Part shown: positions 1 through 8,593 of the stretch, piece after piece
Layout: each line of letters starts with the position of its first letter
Numbering within the stretch: position 1 is the first letter of the stretch
Assembly (NCBI GenBank): GCA_913041145.1
Contig: CAJWHE010000010.1
Location: 1-54,643, forward strand
Origin: an uncultured Paracoccaceae bacterium
GTDB taxonomy: Bacteria; Pseudomonadota; Alphaproteobacteria; Rhodobacterales; Rhodobacteraceae
Direction: 5' to 3'
Length of the DNA: 54,643 nt
Notes under the pieces: model-generated
Databases searched by the model: none
The model's input: the letters and a program-made list of their open reading frames with translations, nothing else
Told to the model about the DNA's origin: nothing
Translations under genes and position numbers: made by a program

Positions 1-51
1 TAGGTTCTGGCGCCGCAAGGCGTGGGGGTTCAAGTCCCTTCACCCGCACCA
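1..51 (+). tRNA. tRNA-Leu, 3' part only (anticodon probably UAG)
   Basis: The window opens inside a tRNA. Visible are the 3' half of an anticodon arm, a long variable arm with stem CGCC/GGCG, a T arm with loop TTCAAGT, an acceptor strand CACCCGC and an encoded CCA ending at 51. The long variable arm and overall form fit class II tRNA-Leu. If the stem half TCTGG at 6-10 is read as positions 39-43, the first three bases are the anticodon TAG. The 5' half lies outside the window, so the anticodon is inferred. Confidence 0.85.
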
Positions 52-75
52 TATAAATGTAAGAGGAATACTATC

Positions 76-1407
76 ATGCAGGTCACAGAGACCCTTAGTG
101 AAGGCTTAAAACGTGGTTACGAAATAAAGCTTACTTCTAAAGAATTAGATAAAAAAGTTACCGAAGATCTTATGGCTGCTCAGCCTGATATGGAAATGAA
201 AGGCTTTCGTAAGGGTAAAGTTCCTTTAGCATTGATGAAAAAGAAGTTTGGAGAGCAAGTCATGGGCGAAGCGATGCAAAAAAGTATCGATGAAGCTATG
301 GCAAATCATTTGAAAGAAACCGGAGATCGGCCAGCTCAACAGCCAGTAATGAAGATGAAAAGTGAAACCTGGAAACCGGGAGATGATGTTGAGGTGGCTG
401 TGAGTTATGAAAAGCTTCCTGATTTACCGGAAATAGATTTTAAAAAGATAAAAATTGAAAGACTTTCTGTAAAAGCAACGGATGATGATGTCTCAAAAGC
501 ACTTTCTGAGTTAGCTGGAACCTCAAAAGATTTCGTAGATCGAAAAAAGGGAGCTAAAGCAAAAAATGACGATCAAGTTATTATAGATTTTGTTGGAAAA
601 GTAGACGGTGAAATTTTTGATGGAGGTACTGGAAAAGACTATCCTCTAGTTTTAGGTTCGAATTCTTTTATCCCTGGATTTGAAGAACAGTTAATAGGAG
701 CTAAAGTTGGAGAAAAAGTTGAAGTAAAGGTAAATTTTCCTGAAGATTATCAAGCTGAGAATCTAAAGGGAAAAGCTGCAATTTTTGATTGCACTTTAAA
801 AGGGGTCAAACAGGCCGTCCCAGCAGAGATCAACGATGATCTAGCAAAAAGATTTGGCGCAGATGATTTGAAGGGTTTAAATCAGAGAATCTCTGATAGT
901 TTAGAGCAAGAGTATGCTGGTGCTGCCCGTTCTGTTATGAAAAGGAAGCTTCTTGATAAGTTGGCAAAGTCAGTAAAAATTGATTTACCCCCAAGTTTAG
1001 TTGAAGCTGAGGCTAATCAAATTGCACATCAGCTGTGGCACGAGGAGAATCCTGAAGTACAGGGCCATGATCACCCCGAAATAGAAACAAAAGATGAGCA
1101 CACGGAATTAGCACAGCGAAGGGTTGGCTTAGGTCTTATCGTTGCGGAGCTTGGTAGAAAAAATGACATCGAGGTTACAGAGGCTGAGGTAAGTCAAGCT
1201 GTTATGAACCAGGCTAGGCAATACCCAGGTCAAGAAAAACAATTTTTTGATTTTATGAAGTCAAACCCACAGATGCAAGAACAAATCAGAGCCCCTATAT
1301 TTGAAGACAAAGTTATAGATTTTATTTTTGAATTAGTGGAGGTAAGTGAAAAAACCGTAAAGAAAGCTGATTTAGAAAAGGCAGTAAAAAAGCTTGAGGA
1401 ATCTTAA
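76..1407 (+). CDS. tig: Trigger factor, ribosome-associated chaperone
   Basis: This encodes a 443-residue trigger factor, the ribosome-bound chaperone and peptidyl-prolyl isomerase that meets nascent chains at the exit tunnel. The N-terminal ribosome-binding domain carries the signature GFRKGKVP at about residues 44-51. The FKBP-like domain follows at about 150-240 and the helical C-terminal domain fills the rest. The length is normal for the family. The reading frame is open further upstream into the tRNA, but the ATG at 76 follows AAGAGGA at 61-67 and gives the usual N terminus, so I start there. It faces rplI across a shared terminator. Confidence 0.97.
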   Translation: MQVTETLSEGLKRGYEIKLTSKELDKKVTEDLMAAQPDMEMKGFRKGKVPLALMKKKFGEQVMGEAMQKSIDEAMANHLKETGDRPAQQPVMKMKSETWKPGDDVEVAVSYEKLPDLPEIDFKKIKIERLSVKATDDDVSKALSELAGTSKDFVDRKKGAKAKNDDQVIIDFVGKVDGEIFDGGTGKDYPLVLGSNSFIPGFEEQLIGAKVGEKVEVKVNFPEDYQAENLKGKAAIFDCTLKGVKQAVPAEINDDLAKRFGADDLKGLNQRISDSLEQEYAGAARSVMKRKLLDKLAKSVKIDLPPSLVEAEANQIAHQLWHEENPEVQGHDHPEIETKDEHTELAQRRVGLGLIVAELGRKNDIEVTEAEVSQAVMNQARQYPGQEKQFFDFMKSNPQMQEQIRAPIFEDKVIDFIFELVEVSEKTVKKADLEKAVKKLEES

Positions 1408-1452
1408 TTAAATAATCCCTATCACTTTGGTATAATATGAATATATTAAATT

Positions 1453-1487
1453 AAAAAAACCGCGCTTATTTGGCGCGGTTTTTTTTT
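1453..1487. terminator. Bidirectional intrinsic terminator between tig and rplI
   Basis: An A-run, then AACCGCGC, a short loop, GCGCGGTT and a T-run form a GC-rich stem flanked by A and T tracts. It can therefore stop transcription from either side. It lies between the ends of the convergent tig and rplI genes. Confidence 0.92.
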
Positions 1488-1498
1488 ATTTTATCTTC

Positions 1499-2131
1499 TT
1501 ACTTTTCAGTAGAATCGTCGGTAGCGAGCTTACTGTCTTCTTGTGAAGGCTCAACTAAATCATCGTCCATAGAGGCTGCAGCTCCAATATCATCAAATAG
1601 TTCAGCAATTTCAAACTCAGCCTCTGCTTCTGCTTCCGCGGCAAGCTGTTGAATAGATTTTCCTTTGGCCTGTAAGGTTGCTTCCTCTTCAGATCTTGCA
1701 ATGTTTAAAGTGAATGCTGTCTCTACTTCTGGATGTAATACGATACTGACTTCATGTATTCCAAGCTCTTTTATTGGTCGTCTTAAAGAGATTTGATTTT
1801 TATCAACTACAAACCCAGATTTGACGGCAACTTCCGCTGCATCACGTGTACTGACGGAACCGTACAACGATCCTGAATCTGAAGCCTGCCTTATTATTAC
1901 GAAACTTTGGCCCACTATCTTTGCAGCAGCATCTTCAGCTTCTTTTTTAGTCTCCAAGTTTCTGGCTTCTAGTTCAGTTTTTTTTGATTTGAATGCCTCA
2001 ATATTTTTTTCTGTAGCATTCATGGCTTTACCTTGGGAAAGTAAAAAGTTTCTTGCAAAACCTGGCTTAACATCAACGATGTCTCCCATTTGACCTAATT
2101 TTGTAATGCGTTCGAGAAGAATTACTTGCAT
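1499..2131 (-). CDS. rplI: 50S ribosomal protein L9, long form
   Basis: This is large-subunit protein L9. The N-terminal domain begins MQVILLERI and carries the family pattern [15 protein letters not shown] at about residues 16-30. The usual bacterial length is near 150; this one has 210. The extra 60 or so residues are alanine- and acid-rich and probably disordered. Such tails are common on alphaproteobacterial L9, so I read this as lineage-typical and not as a fusion. It is the last gene of the rpsF-rpsR-rplI operon and sits 11 bases behind rpsR. Confidence 0.96.
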   Translation of the reverse strand: MQVILLERITKLGQMGDIVDVKPGFARNFLLSQGKAMNATEKNIEAFKSKKTELEARNLETKKEAEDAAAKIVGQSFVIIRQASDSGSLYGSVSTRDAAEVAVKSGFVVDKNQISLRRPIKELGIHEVSIVLHPEVETAFTLNIARSEEEATLQAKGKSIQQLAAEAEAEAEFEIAELFDDIGAAASMDDDLVEPSQEDSKLATDDSTEK

Positions 2132-2142
2132 GTGTGTATTCC

Positions 2143-2370
2143 TTATCTAACTGAGTAGGGCAAAAGACCAATAAAACGAGCGCGTTTTATTGCTTGAGCA
2201 AGTCTACGTTGATTTTTAGCTCCAACCGAAGTTATTCGTGATGGAACTATTTTTCCTCGTTCTGAGATATACCGTTGAAGTAGTCGGATATCCTTGTAAT
2301 CAATTGATGGGGCTTTGTCACCGACAAACGGATCAGATTTACGACGTCTAAAAAATGGTTGAACTGACAT
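2143..2370 (-). CDS. rpsR: 30S ribosomal protein S18
   Basis: This 75-residue protein is S18 of the small subunit, the platform partner of S6. The core [19 protein letters not shown] is followed by the basic segment [22 protein letters not shown], whose key residues are the [14 protein letters not shown] part. Length and order between rpsF and rplI are standard. The ATG at 2370 follows a purine-rich stretch in the 11-base gap after rpsF. Confidence 0.97.
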   Translation of the reverse strand: MSVQPFFRRRKSDPFVGDKAPSIDYKDIRLLQRYISERGKIVPSRITSVGAKNQRRLAQAIKRARFIGLLPYSVR

Positions 2371-2381
2371 AATTTTTTCCT

Positions 2382-2744
2382 TTAATGGTTAGAGTGCGAA
2401 GATGGACGCCGCTCTCGGTCATCACGTTTCTGCATTTGTATGGATGGGCCTTCTTCATGTTTATCAACTTTAATCGTTAAAAGTCTTAGAATATCTTCAT
2501 GGATTCCCATCAGTCTTTCCATCTCTTGAACTGCCGTAGCCGGTGCATCTGACTTTAAAAAAGAGTAATGTCCTTTACGATTCTTTTTTATCTTGTAAGC
2601 CATTGTTTTTAGACCCCAATATTCACTTTCTACTACTGTTCCACCATTTTCTGTTAAGATTGTTGAAAAGTGTTCTACTAGACTTTCTGCTTGTACATTT
2701 GAAAGATCTTGCCGGGATATGAATACGTGCTCGTATAAAGGCAT
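2382..2744 (-). CDS. rpsF: 30S ribosomal protein S6
   Basis: This is small-subunit protein S6, which pairs with S18. From the ATG at 2744 it has 120 residues starting [15 protein letters not shown], the normal S6 start, with AGGAAA just upstream. The frame stays open to 2801 but the extra 19 residues are not S6-like. The C terminus ends in a charged tail containing KRDDRERR. It is the first gene of the ribosomal protein operon and divergent from fabD. In other bacteria the S6:S18 pair represses its own leader; see the hairpin at 2776-2807. Confidence 0.96.
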   Translation of the reverse strand: MPLYEHVFISRQDLSNVQAESLVEHFSTILTENGGTVVESEYWGLKTMAYKIKKNRKGHYSFLKSDAPATAVQEMERLMGIHEDILRLLTIKVDKHEEGPSIQMQKRDDRERRPSSHSNH

Positions 2745-2775
2745 ATATTTTCCTATTCGTATTGCTTGCTTCAAA

Positions 2776-2807
2776 GGAGGGGCTATTTCAAGTCTCCGCA
2801 CCCATCC
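2776..2807 (-). promoter_or_regulatory. GC-rich hairpin in the rpsF leader, possible autoregulatory site
   Basis: On the minus strand GGATGGG (2807-2801) can pair with CCCCTCC (2782-2776) in six of seven positions, closing an 18-base loop about 32 bases before the rpsF start. It is markedly more GC-rich than its surroundings. S6:S18 binding to rpsF leaders is established elsewhere, but I could not match the conserved CCG bulge, so the role is inferred. Confidence 0.35.
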
Positions 2808-2955
2808 ACGAGAGGCAACGCGTTAAATATAAAAACGAAGACCAGCAGGACATAACAGGTGCCCACTAATATGCAAGTGATTTCACAAAGAATTGTTGCT
2901 AGTTCTTGTAGACTTCATTCCTGTGGTTTAAAGATTAAACCAAAGGATATTATCT

Positions 2956-3897
2956 ATGAGAGCATTAGTATTTCCAGGCCAGGGATCACAAGTAATTGGC
3001 ATGGGTAAAGAATTATCAGAAACTTACCCTGAGGCGCGAGCTGTGTTTGAAGAAGTGGACAACGCATTAGGAGAAAATTTGAGTAAGCTTATTTGGGAAG
3101 GTGACTTAAATGAACTGACCCTAACTAAGAATGCTCAGCCTGCTTTGATGGCGACATCAATGGCTACATTAGCGGCCTTGATTGTTGAAGGTTTTACCTT
3201 TCAAGATTTCAGTTTCGTGGCTGGACATTCTTTAGGAGAGTATTCAGCATTAGCTTCGGTTGGTTGCTTATCAGTGGAGGATACCGCCAAACTTTTAAGA
3301 ATTAGGGGTAATGCGATGCAGAATGCTGTGCCTGTTGGTAACGGTGCTATGGCAGCAATTTTGGGTTTGGATTTCTTTAAAGTTCTAGAGATTGCGAAAG
3401 AAGCAGCGGGTGAAGGTATTTGTGATGTTGCAAACGATAATGACCCGTCCCAGGTAGTTGTCTCGGGAGATAGGGAGGCTGTAGATAGGGCTATTAAAAT
3501 TTCTAAAGACTACGGTGCAAAAAGAGCACTTTTACTACCTGTTAGCGCTCCTTTCCATTGTAAATTGATGTTTCCTGCTGAAACAGTAATGAAAGAAGCT
3601 CTGTCTCAAGTAACTATCAGAGAACCTAAAATTCCTATTATTAGTAATATAAATGCTAAGCCTACGACTGATCCTGATTTAATAAAAAAACAATTGGTAG
3701 AGCAAGTTACTGGAACGGTTCAGTGGAGAAAAAGTGTTTTGTGTATGAGTACACTTAATGTTAAAGAAATTTGGGAAATTGGTGCAGGAAAAGCATTATC
3801 AGGTATGGTTAGACGAATTGATAAATCGATTAATACTAGAGCTATTATAAAGGTCCAAGATGTGATAGAATCTATTGATTTTTTGAATAATTCTTAA
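2956..3897 (+). CDS. fabD: Malonyl-CoA:ACP transacylase
   Basis: FabD moves the malonyl group from CoA to acyl carrier protein, supplying the extender unit for fatty acid synthesis in the cytosol. The 313-residue protein has the N-terminal GQGSQ oxyanion-hole motif (residues 8-12), the nucleophile motif GHSLGEYSA with Ser92, and the catalytic His201 in SAPFH. Length is standard. It opens the fabD-fabG-acpP-fabF run and lies nine bases before fabG. Confidence 0.97.
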   Translation: MRALVFPGQGSQVIGMGKELSETYPEARAVFEEVDNALGENLSKLIWEGDLNELTLTKNAQPALMATSMATLAALIVEGFTFQDFSFVAGHSLGEYSALASVGCLSVEDTAKLLRIRGNAMQNAVPVGNGAMAAILGLDFFKVLEIAKEAAGEGICDVANDNDPSQVVVSGDREAVDRAIKISKDYGAKRALLLPVSAPFHCKLMFPAETVMKEALSQVTIREPKIPIISNINAKPTTDPDLIKKQLVEQVTGTVQWRKSVLCMSTLNVKEIWEIGAGKALSGMVRRIDKSINTRAIIKVQDVIESIDFLNNS

Positions 3898-3906
3898 GGG
3901 GTTGAA

Positions 3907-4644
3907 ATGTACGATTTGGTAGGAAAAAAAGCATTAATCACAGGAGCATCGGGAGGGATTGGTGCCGCGATTGCTTCGAGGCTTCATAAAGCGGGGGCGA
4001 TTGTGACATTGTCTGGGACAAGAGCCGAGCCTTTAGAAAACCTTATGGAGGAGTTAGGTGATAGGGCTTATGTGGTTCAATGTGACCTTTCAGACTCAAG
4101 CCGAGTAAGAGAGCTTGCTAACACTGCGAGCGCTCATATGAATGGAATAGATATATTGGTTAATAATGCTGGCTTAACAATGGATAGTTTGTTTGTTCGT
4201 ATGTCTGATGAACAGTGGCAAAAAGTAATTGAAGTAAATTTGTCGTCTACTTTTAAATTATCAAGAGAGGTATTACGAGGGATGATGAAAGCTCGGTGGG
4301 GCCGTATCATTAATATTTCTAGCGTAGTTGGAGTAACTGGAAATCCTGGGCAAGCAAATTATTGCGCTTCGAAGGCGGGAATTATAGGTATGTCGAAATC
4401 TTTGTCTTATGAGGTTGCAAGTCGTGGTATTACTGTGAATTGTATAGCTCCCGGTTTTATTAAAACTAATATGACTGAAAAACTTACAGAAGATCAAAAA
4501 AATAGTATTTTGAATCAAATACCTGCCAATCGAATGGGAGAAGCTAATGATATAGCTGAAGGGGTAATTTATCTTGCGAGTTCTGGGGCTAACTATCTTA
4601 CTGGCACAACTTTACACATAAATGGTGGCATGGCTATGATTTAG
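3907..4644 (+). CDS. fabG: 3-oxoacyl-ACP reductase
   Basis: FabG performs the NADPH-dependent reduction of 3-oxoacyl-ACP in each elongation round. This 245-residue classical short-chain dehydrogenase has the cofactor motif TGASGGIG (residues 12-19), NNAG at 86-89, and the catalytic residues Ser139, Tyr152 and Lys156 (YCASK). It sits between fabD and acpP, which makes FabG the right member of this large family. GGGG precedes the ATG. Confidence 0.97.
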   Translation: MYDLVGKKALITGASGGIGAAIASRLHKAGAIVTLSGTRAEPLENLMEELGDRAYVVQCDLSDSSRVRELANTASAHMNGIDILVNNAGLTMDSLFVRMSDEQWQKVIEVNLSSTFKLSREVLRGMMKARWGRIINISSVVGVTGNPGQANYCASKAGIIGMSKSLSYEVASRGITVNCIAPGFIKTNMTEKLTEDQKNSILNQIPANRMGEANDIAEGVIYLASSGANYLTGTTLHINGGMAMI

Positions 4645-4794
4645 TAGCAATATTAAATAGTCGATGAATAACGTTTGCGTTGTTCAAATGATGTGTTATA
4701 GGCGGCGTAAATAATTTATTACTTTCATTTTACTAATTAAATTGTTAATTGAAAAATCAAAATGGGTTATCCCTAAAAAATATAAGGAAAAAAA

Positions 4795-5028
4795 ATGAGC
4801 GACATAGCAGATCGAGTAAAAAAAATAGTCGTTGAACATCTTGGAGTAGATGAAGACAAAGTTGTGGAGAATGCATCTTTTATTGATGATTTAGGAGCAG
4901 ATAGTCTTGATACCGTGGAACTTGTTATGGCATTTGAAGAGGAGTTTGAAATTGAAATTCCTGATGATGCAGCTGAGACAATTCAAACTTTTGGAGATGC
5001 TATAAAGTTTATAAGCGAAGCCTCCTAG
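4795..5028 (+). CDS. acpP: Acyl carrier protein
   Basis: This 77-residue acidic protein carries the growing acyl chain on a phosphopantetheine arm. The attachment serine is Ser37 in GADSLD, and the helix 2 sequence after it is typical of fatty-acid ACP. It has its own 150-base upstream region and a 221-base downstream region, longer gaps than elsewhere in the fab run. That fits separate, stronger expression, as is usual for acpP. AAGGAAA precedes the ATG. Confidence 0.97.
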   Translation: MSDIADRVKKIVVEHLGVDEDKVVENASFIDDLGADSLDTVELVMAFEEEFEIEIPDDAAETIQTFGDAIKFISEAS

Positions 5029-5174
5029 ACAGAGTACTTTGATAATTTAGTAGGTTTTTTTAATAAAGACCACTCATATTTATTATTTATGGTTGTTAGA
5101 AAATAAATTATCTGACGAAATTAATATACGGTAACATTGGTGTATTATAGACTTTTATCGGTCGACTTGATTAT

Positions 5175-5217
5175 TGTACTTTTACGTTTTTTTTTATCAG
5201 TGTAATGTACTTTTACG
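5175..5217 (+). repeat. 12-base direct repeat upstream of fabF
   Basis: TGTACTTTTACG occurs at 5175-5186 and again at 5206-5217, 31 bases apart start to start, about three helical turns. It lies in the acpP-fabF gap, 33 bases before the fabF start at its near end. It could be a paired binding site; no factor is recognised. Confidence 0.5.
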
Positions 5218-5249
5218 ATGTTTATTTATATTATTTATGAGGTTTTCCT

Positions 5250-6509
5250 ATGAGAAGAGTTGTGGTTACGGGTCTTGGAATGGTTACTCCTTTAGGGTGT
5301 GGTGTGGATCATACGTGGAAAGCGCTCCTAGAGGGAAAATCTGGAGCAGGGGCTATAAAGCGGTTTGACGCAAGCAATCTTAGCACGACATATGCATGTG
5401 AGATACCTAGAGATAAAAACCTTACAGGTTTTTTTGATCCAGATGACTGGATGGAACCTAAAGAGCAACGTAAAATAGATGATTTTATATTGTATGGAGT
5501 TTGTGCGGCATCTCAAGCAATAACAGATTCTGCATGGTGTCCAACCAACAGCTATCAGTATGAAAGAACAGGAGTATTGATAGGATCTGGCATTGGAGGA
5601 TTGTCATCAATTGCTGAAACTGCATTACTAATAAGAGACCGAGGACCTAAAAGGGTCTCCCCGTTTTTTATTCCTGGGGCGTTGATAAATTTAATTTCTG
5701 GTCAGGTTTCAATAAAGTACGGCTTTAAGGGGCCAAATCATGCTGTTGTGACCGCATGTTCTACTGGAGCTCATGCTATAGGAGATGCGGCCAGGTTTAT
5801 TGCTTTTGACGATGCAGATGTAATGATTGCTGGTGGAGCAGAAAGTCCAATTTGCGAAATTGGAATGGCTGGGTTTAATGCATGTAAGGCGCTAAGCACA
5901 GCTCGAGCTGAAAACCCCGAAACTGCAAGTAGGCCCTGGGATAAAGATCGCGATGGCTTTGTTATGGGTGAAGGTTCTGGAGTTGTTGTGCTGGAGGAGT
6001 ATGAACATGCTTTATCAAGAGGCGCAAAAATATATGCAGAAGTACTCGGCTACGGGTTATCAGGCGACGCCCATCATATAACTGCTCCACCTATGAATCA
6101 TGAAGGGGCAGAACGTGCGATGCGTGCTGCAGTTAAGCGAGCAGGTATTGCCGTATCTGATATCGATTATATTAATGCACATGGGACATCGACAATGGCA
6201 GATACTATTGAGTTAGGTGCAGTCGAACGGCTACTAGGAGATTATGCTAAGGACACTCTGATGTCTTCGACGAAGTCAGCAACTGGGCACCTTTTAGGAG
6301 CTGCAGGGGCGATAGAAGCTATTTTTTCTATTTTAGCAATAAGAGATCAAGTAGCACCGCCGACTATTAATTTAGATAACCTTGATGCAGAAACAACTAT
6401 GAATTTATGTGCAAATTCGAAAGTGGAGGCAAATATAAACATAGCTTTGTCTAACTCCTTTGGCTTTGGCGGAACTAATGCGTGTCTTCTAATGGGTAAG
6501 ATCAACTAA
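5250..6509 (+). CDS. fabF: Beta-ketoacyl-ACP synthase II
   Basis: FabF condenses malonyl-ACP with acyl-ACP in chain elongation. The 419-residue thiolase-fold protein has the nucleophile Cys170 in TACSTGAH and the two catalytic histidines His311 (NAHGTST) and His347 (SATGHLLG). It ends with the glycine-rich NSFGFGGTNA near the C terminus. The family's usual length is about 410-420. The ATG at 5250 follows GAGG. mltG begins three bases after its stop, so the two are probably cotranscribed. Confidence 0.97.
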   Translation: MRRVVVTGLGMVTPLGCGVDHTWKALLEGKSGAGAIKRFDASNLSTTYACEIPRDKNLTGFFDPDDWMEPKEQRKIDDFILYGVCAASQAITDSAWCPTNSYQYERTGVLIGSGIGGLSSIAETALLIRDRGPKRVSPFFIPGALINLISGQVSIKYGFKGPNHAVVTACSTGAHAIGDAARFIAFDDADVMIAGGAESPICEIGMAGFNACKALSTARAENPETASRPWDKDRDGFVMGEGSGVVVLEEYEHALSRGAKIYAEVLGYGLSGDAHHITAPPMNHEGAERAMRAAVKRAGIAVSDIDYINAHGTSTMADTIELGAVERLLGDYAKDTLMSSTKSATGHLLGAAGAIEAIFSILAIRDQVAPPTINLDNLDAETTMNLCANSKVEANINIALSNSFGFGGTNACLLMGKIN

Positions 6510-6512
6510 TTT

Positions 6513-7658
6513 ATGCGCAACTCATTAGCCTCAAATACATTTACAGTAGTTATAGTTCTTCTTTTATTTTTCAGTACGCTGATTGGCTGGGCCCAGGTTG
6601 AATATAAGGCTTCGGGTAGTTTCGATAAGCCGATTTGTTTCAAAGTTGGTCCAGGAGAAAATATAGAGTCTGTTTCTAACTCTCTCAAAATAGAGAAGTT
6701 AATTGATAATCCTCTAATATTTAGATTGGGAGCAAATTATACTAAGAAAAGTTTATACCTGAAGGCTGGTTCTTTTTTAATTCAAGAAAAGTCATCAATG
6801 AGAGATATAGTGGAGTTAATTACTGGAGTAGGACAAAATACATGTGGTAAAGAAGTCTTATATCAAGTTGGGATCAACTCACATAAAGTTACTTTGCGAG
6901 AGCTTAATCCTGAGACTAAGGAATATGACGAGATTTTAAAGTTTGATATTAAAAAGGGCTCTAAACCTGATCAGTATAAAAATATTTTAAGTGAAAAAGG
7001 GGTGCGTTATAGGATAGTATTTTCTGAGGGTATTAGTAGTTGGCAAATAGCAGAGGCTTTAAAGAGCTCTGATTTTTTGACAGGTGAAATTACCTCTTTA
7101 CCTAGTGAAGGATCTTTAGCTCCAAGGAGTTATGAGGTTCAGTATGGAATGGATCGACTGCTATTGATTGATCTAATGCAAAGTGAACAGATAAAAATCT
7201 TAAACACAGCTTGGAACAATAAAGACCCAAGTAGCCCTTTGAAAACTGTTAATGAAGCGCTTGTACTCGCTTCAATAATTGAGAAAGAGACTGGTTTAGC
7301 CAGTGAACGTCATATAGTAGCGAGTGTTTTTACTAATAGAATAAAAAAAGGCATGAAATTGCAAACTGATCCATCAGTTACATACGGGATAACAAAAGGA
7401 CAAAAATTTTTGGGACGAGGTCTTAGTAAATCAGACCTTAAATTAAATACTCCTTATAATACGTATATTCATAGAGGTTTACCGCCTACACCGATTACGA
7501 ATCCTGGACGCTTAGCTATTGAGGCAGCATTAAATCCAAAGAAAACAGATTATTTATATTTTGTTGCGGATGGATCAGGAGGCCATGCATTTGCAAAAAG
7601 TCTTAAAGGGCATAATAAAAATGTTCGGGAGTGGCGGAAACTAAAGAAAAATAACTAA
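6513..7658 (+). CDS. mltG: Endolytic murein transglycosylase MltG
   Basis: MltG cleaves nascent glycan strands in the periplasm and is thought to end peptidoglycan chains. The 381-residue protein has one N-terminal membrane helix (about residues 10-27). The family core includes LVLASIIEKETG, with the catalytic glutamate of that motif, followed by VFTNRI and the region LQTDPSVTYG and TPYNTY..GLPPTPI. It ends with the YFVADGSGGHAFA segment. Position directly after fabF is common in alphaproteobacteria. Confidence 0.95.
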   Translation: MRNSLASNTFTVVIVLLLFFSTLIGWAQVEYKASGSFDKPICFKVGPGENIESVSNSLKIEKLIDNPLIFRLGANYTKKSLYLKAGSFLIQEKSSMRDIVELITGVGQNTCGKEVLYQVGINSHKVTLRELNPETKEYDEILKFDIKKGSKPDQYKNILSEKGVRYRIVFSEGISSWQIAEALKSSDFLTGEITSLPSEGSLAPRSYEVQYGMDRLLLIDLMQSEQIKILNTAWNNKDPSSPLKTVNEALVLASIIEKETGLASERHIVASVFTNRIKKGMKLQTDPSVTYGITKGQKFLGRGLSKSDLKLNTPYNTYIHRGLPPTPITNPGRLAIEAALNPKKTDYLYFVADGSGGHAFAKSLKGHNKNVREWRKLKKNN

Positions 7659-7781
7659 AACATATTGTAGATAATGTAGTATCGGTTTTGTACCTTTAGG
7701 GTAACCTAGTAGATAAAATGTTAAAAATTTAAGTTTTTACACGTATTTTTTAAATTTAATGAGGGTTTTAAAATAATATTT

Positions 7782-8561
7782 ATGGAAGATAAATTGTGGA
7801 ACAAGGTTAGATCAGATTCAGAGCGGGCTATTAAAGCAGAACCGTTACTATCAAATTTGATTCAATCAGCTATTTTAAATCATAATTCCTTGCAAGCATC
7901 GGTGATATACCAGGTTGCCAGAAAACTATGTTCTACCGAGCTTTCAGACAAAATAATACTTGAAGTTGCTAAAGAGGCATTTCGAGTTGACACTACACTC
8001 TTGAAAAGTGTCCAAGCTGACCTCCTTGCGGTATTTGATCGTGACCCATCATGCAATAGCTTTGCCCATCCCATATTGTACTTTAAGGGCTTTCTGGCAA
8101 TACAGGCTTACCGGATTAGCCATTGGCTTTGGAGTAATAACAGGTGTGATTTTGCATATTTGATTCAATCCCGCACGAGTGAAGCGTTTGGAATTGATAT
8201 TCACCCAGCAGCAAAAATTGGGAACGGCTTAATGATAGACCATGCGCACTCTATTGTTATTGGTGAGACAGCCTCTATAGGTAATGATGTCTCTATGCTT
8301 CATTCGGTTACTCTCGGTGGAACAGGTTCTGAAGGTTTACAAAGGCATCCAACAATTGAAGATGGTGTTCTCCTTGGTGCAGGCGCAAAGGTTCTAGGTA
8401 ATATTACTGTCGGTCACTGTTCGAAGGTAGCTGCTGGATCTGTGGTTTTGAAGTCAGTTCCTCCCGAAAAGGTAGTTGCCGGTGTGCCAGCAAAAATTGT
8501 TGGTGAGGCGGGTTGTGTTAAACCTTCAATAACCATGCACCAATTAATAGAAAGCAACTAG
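7782..8561 (+). CDS. cysE: Serine O-acetyltransferase
   Basis: CysE makes O-acetylserine from serine and acetyl-CoA, the committed step towards cysteine. The 259-residue protein has the helical N-terminal domain of the family. A left-handed beta-helix of hexapeptide repeats follows, starting around IHPAAKIGNGLMIDHAHSIV, where the active-site aspartate and histidine lie, and then VTLGGTG. The length matches the enterobacterial enzyme. It stands alone after mltG with a 123-base AT-rich upstream region, and its stop codon lies in a small hairpin. Confidence 0.95.
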   Translation: MEDKLWNKVRSDSERAIKAEPLLSNLIQSAILNHNSLQASVIYQVARKLCSTELSDKIILEVAKEAFRVDTTLLKSVQADLLAVFDRDPSCNSFAHPILYFKGFLAIQAYRISHWLWSNNRCDFAYLIQSRTSEAFGIDIHPAAKIGNGLMIDHAHSIVIGETASIGNDVSMLHSVTLGGTGSEGLQRHPTIEDGVLLGAGAKVLGNITVGHCSKVAAGSVVLKSVPPEKVVAGVPAKIVGEAGCVKPSITMHQLIESN

Positions 8562-8567
8562 CTTTCT
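8549..8567 (+). terminator. Hairpin spanning the cysE stop codon
   Basis: AGAAAGC (8549-8555) and GCTTTCT (8561-8567) form a perfect 7-bp stem around the loop AACTA. The TAG stop begins in the loop. No strong T-run follows, so termination is possible but unproven. The facing gene for PDH E2 ends at 8594. Confidence 0.45.
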
Positions 8568-8593
8568 GGCTCAGTTATTAGTTTTCTGTTAAG

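Noticed and set aside
5174-5368. Plus-strand frame overlapping the fabF start
   Set aside because: It covers the repeat region and enters fabF out of frame; the fabF N terminus is well supported.
7659-7781. Possible riboswitch before cysE
   Set aside because: The stretch is AT-rich without a stable multi-stem fold or a recognised ligand-binding core.
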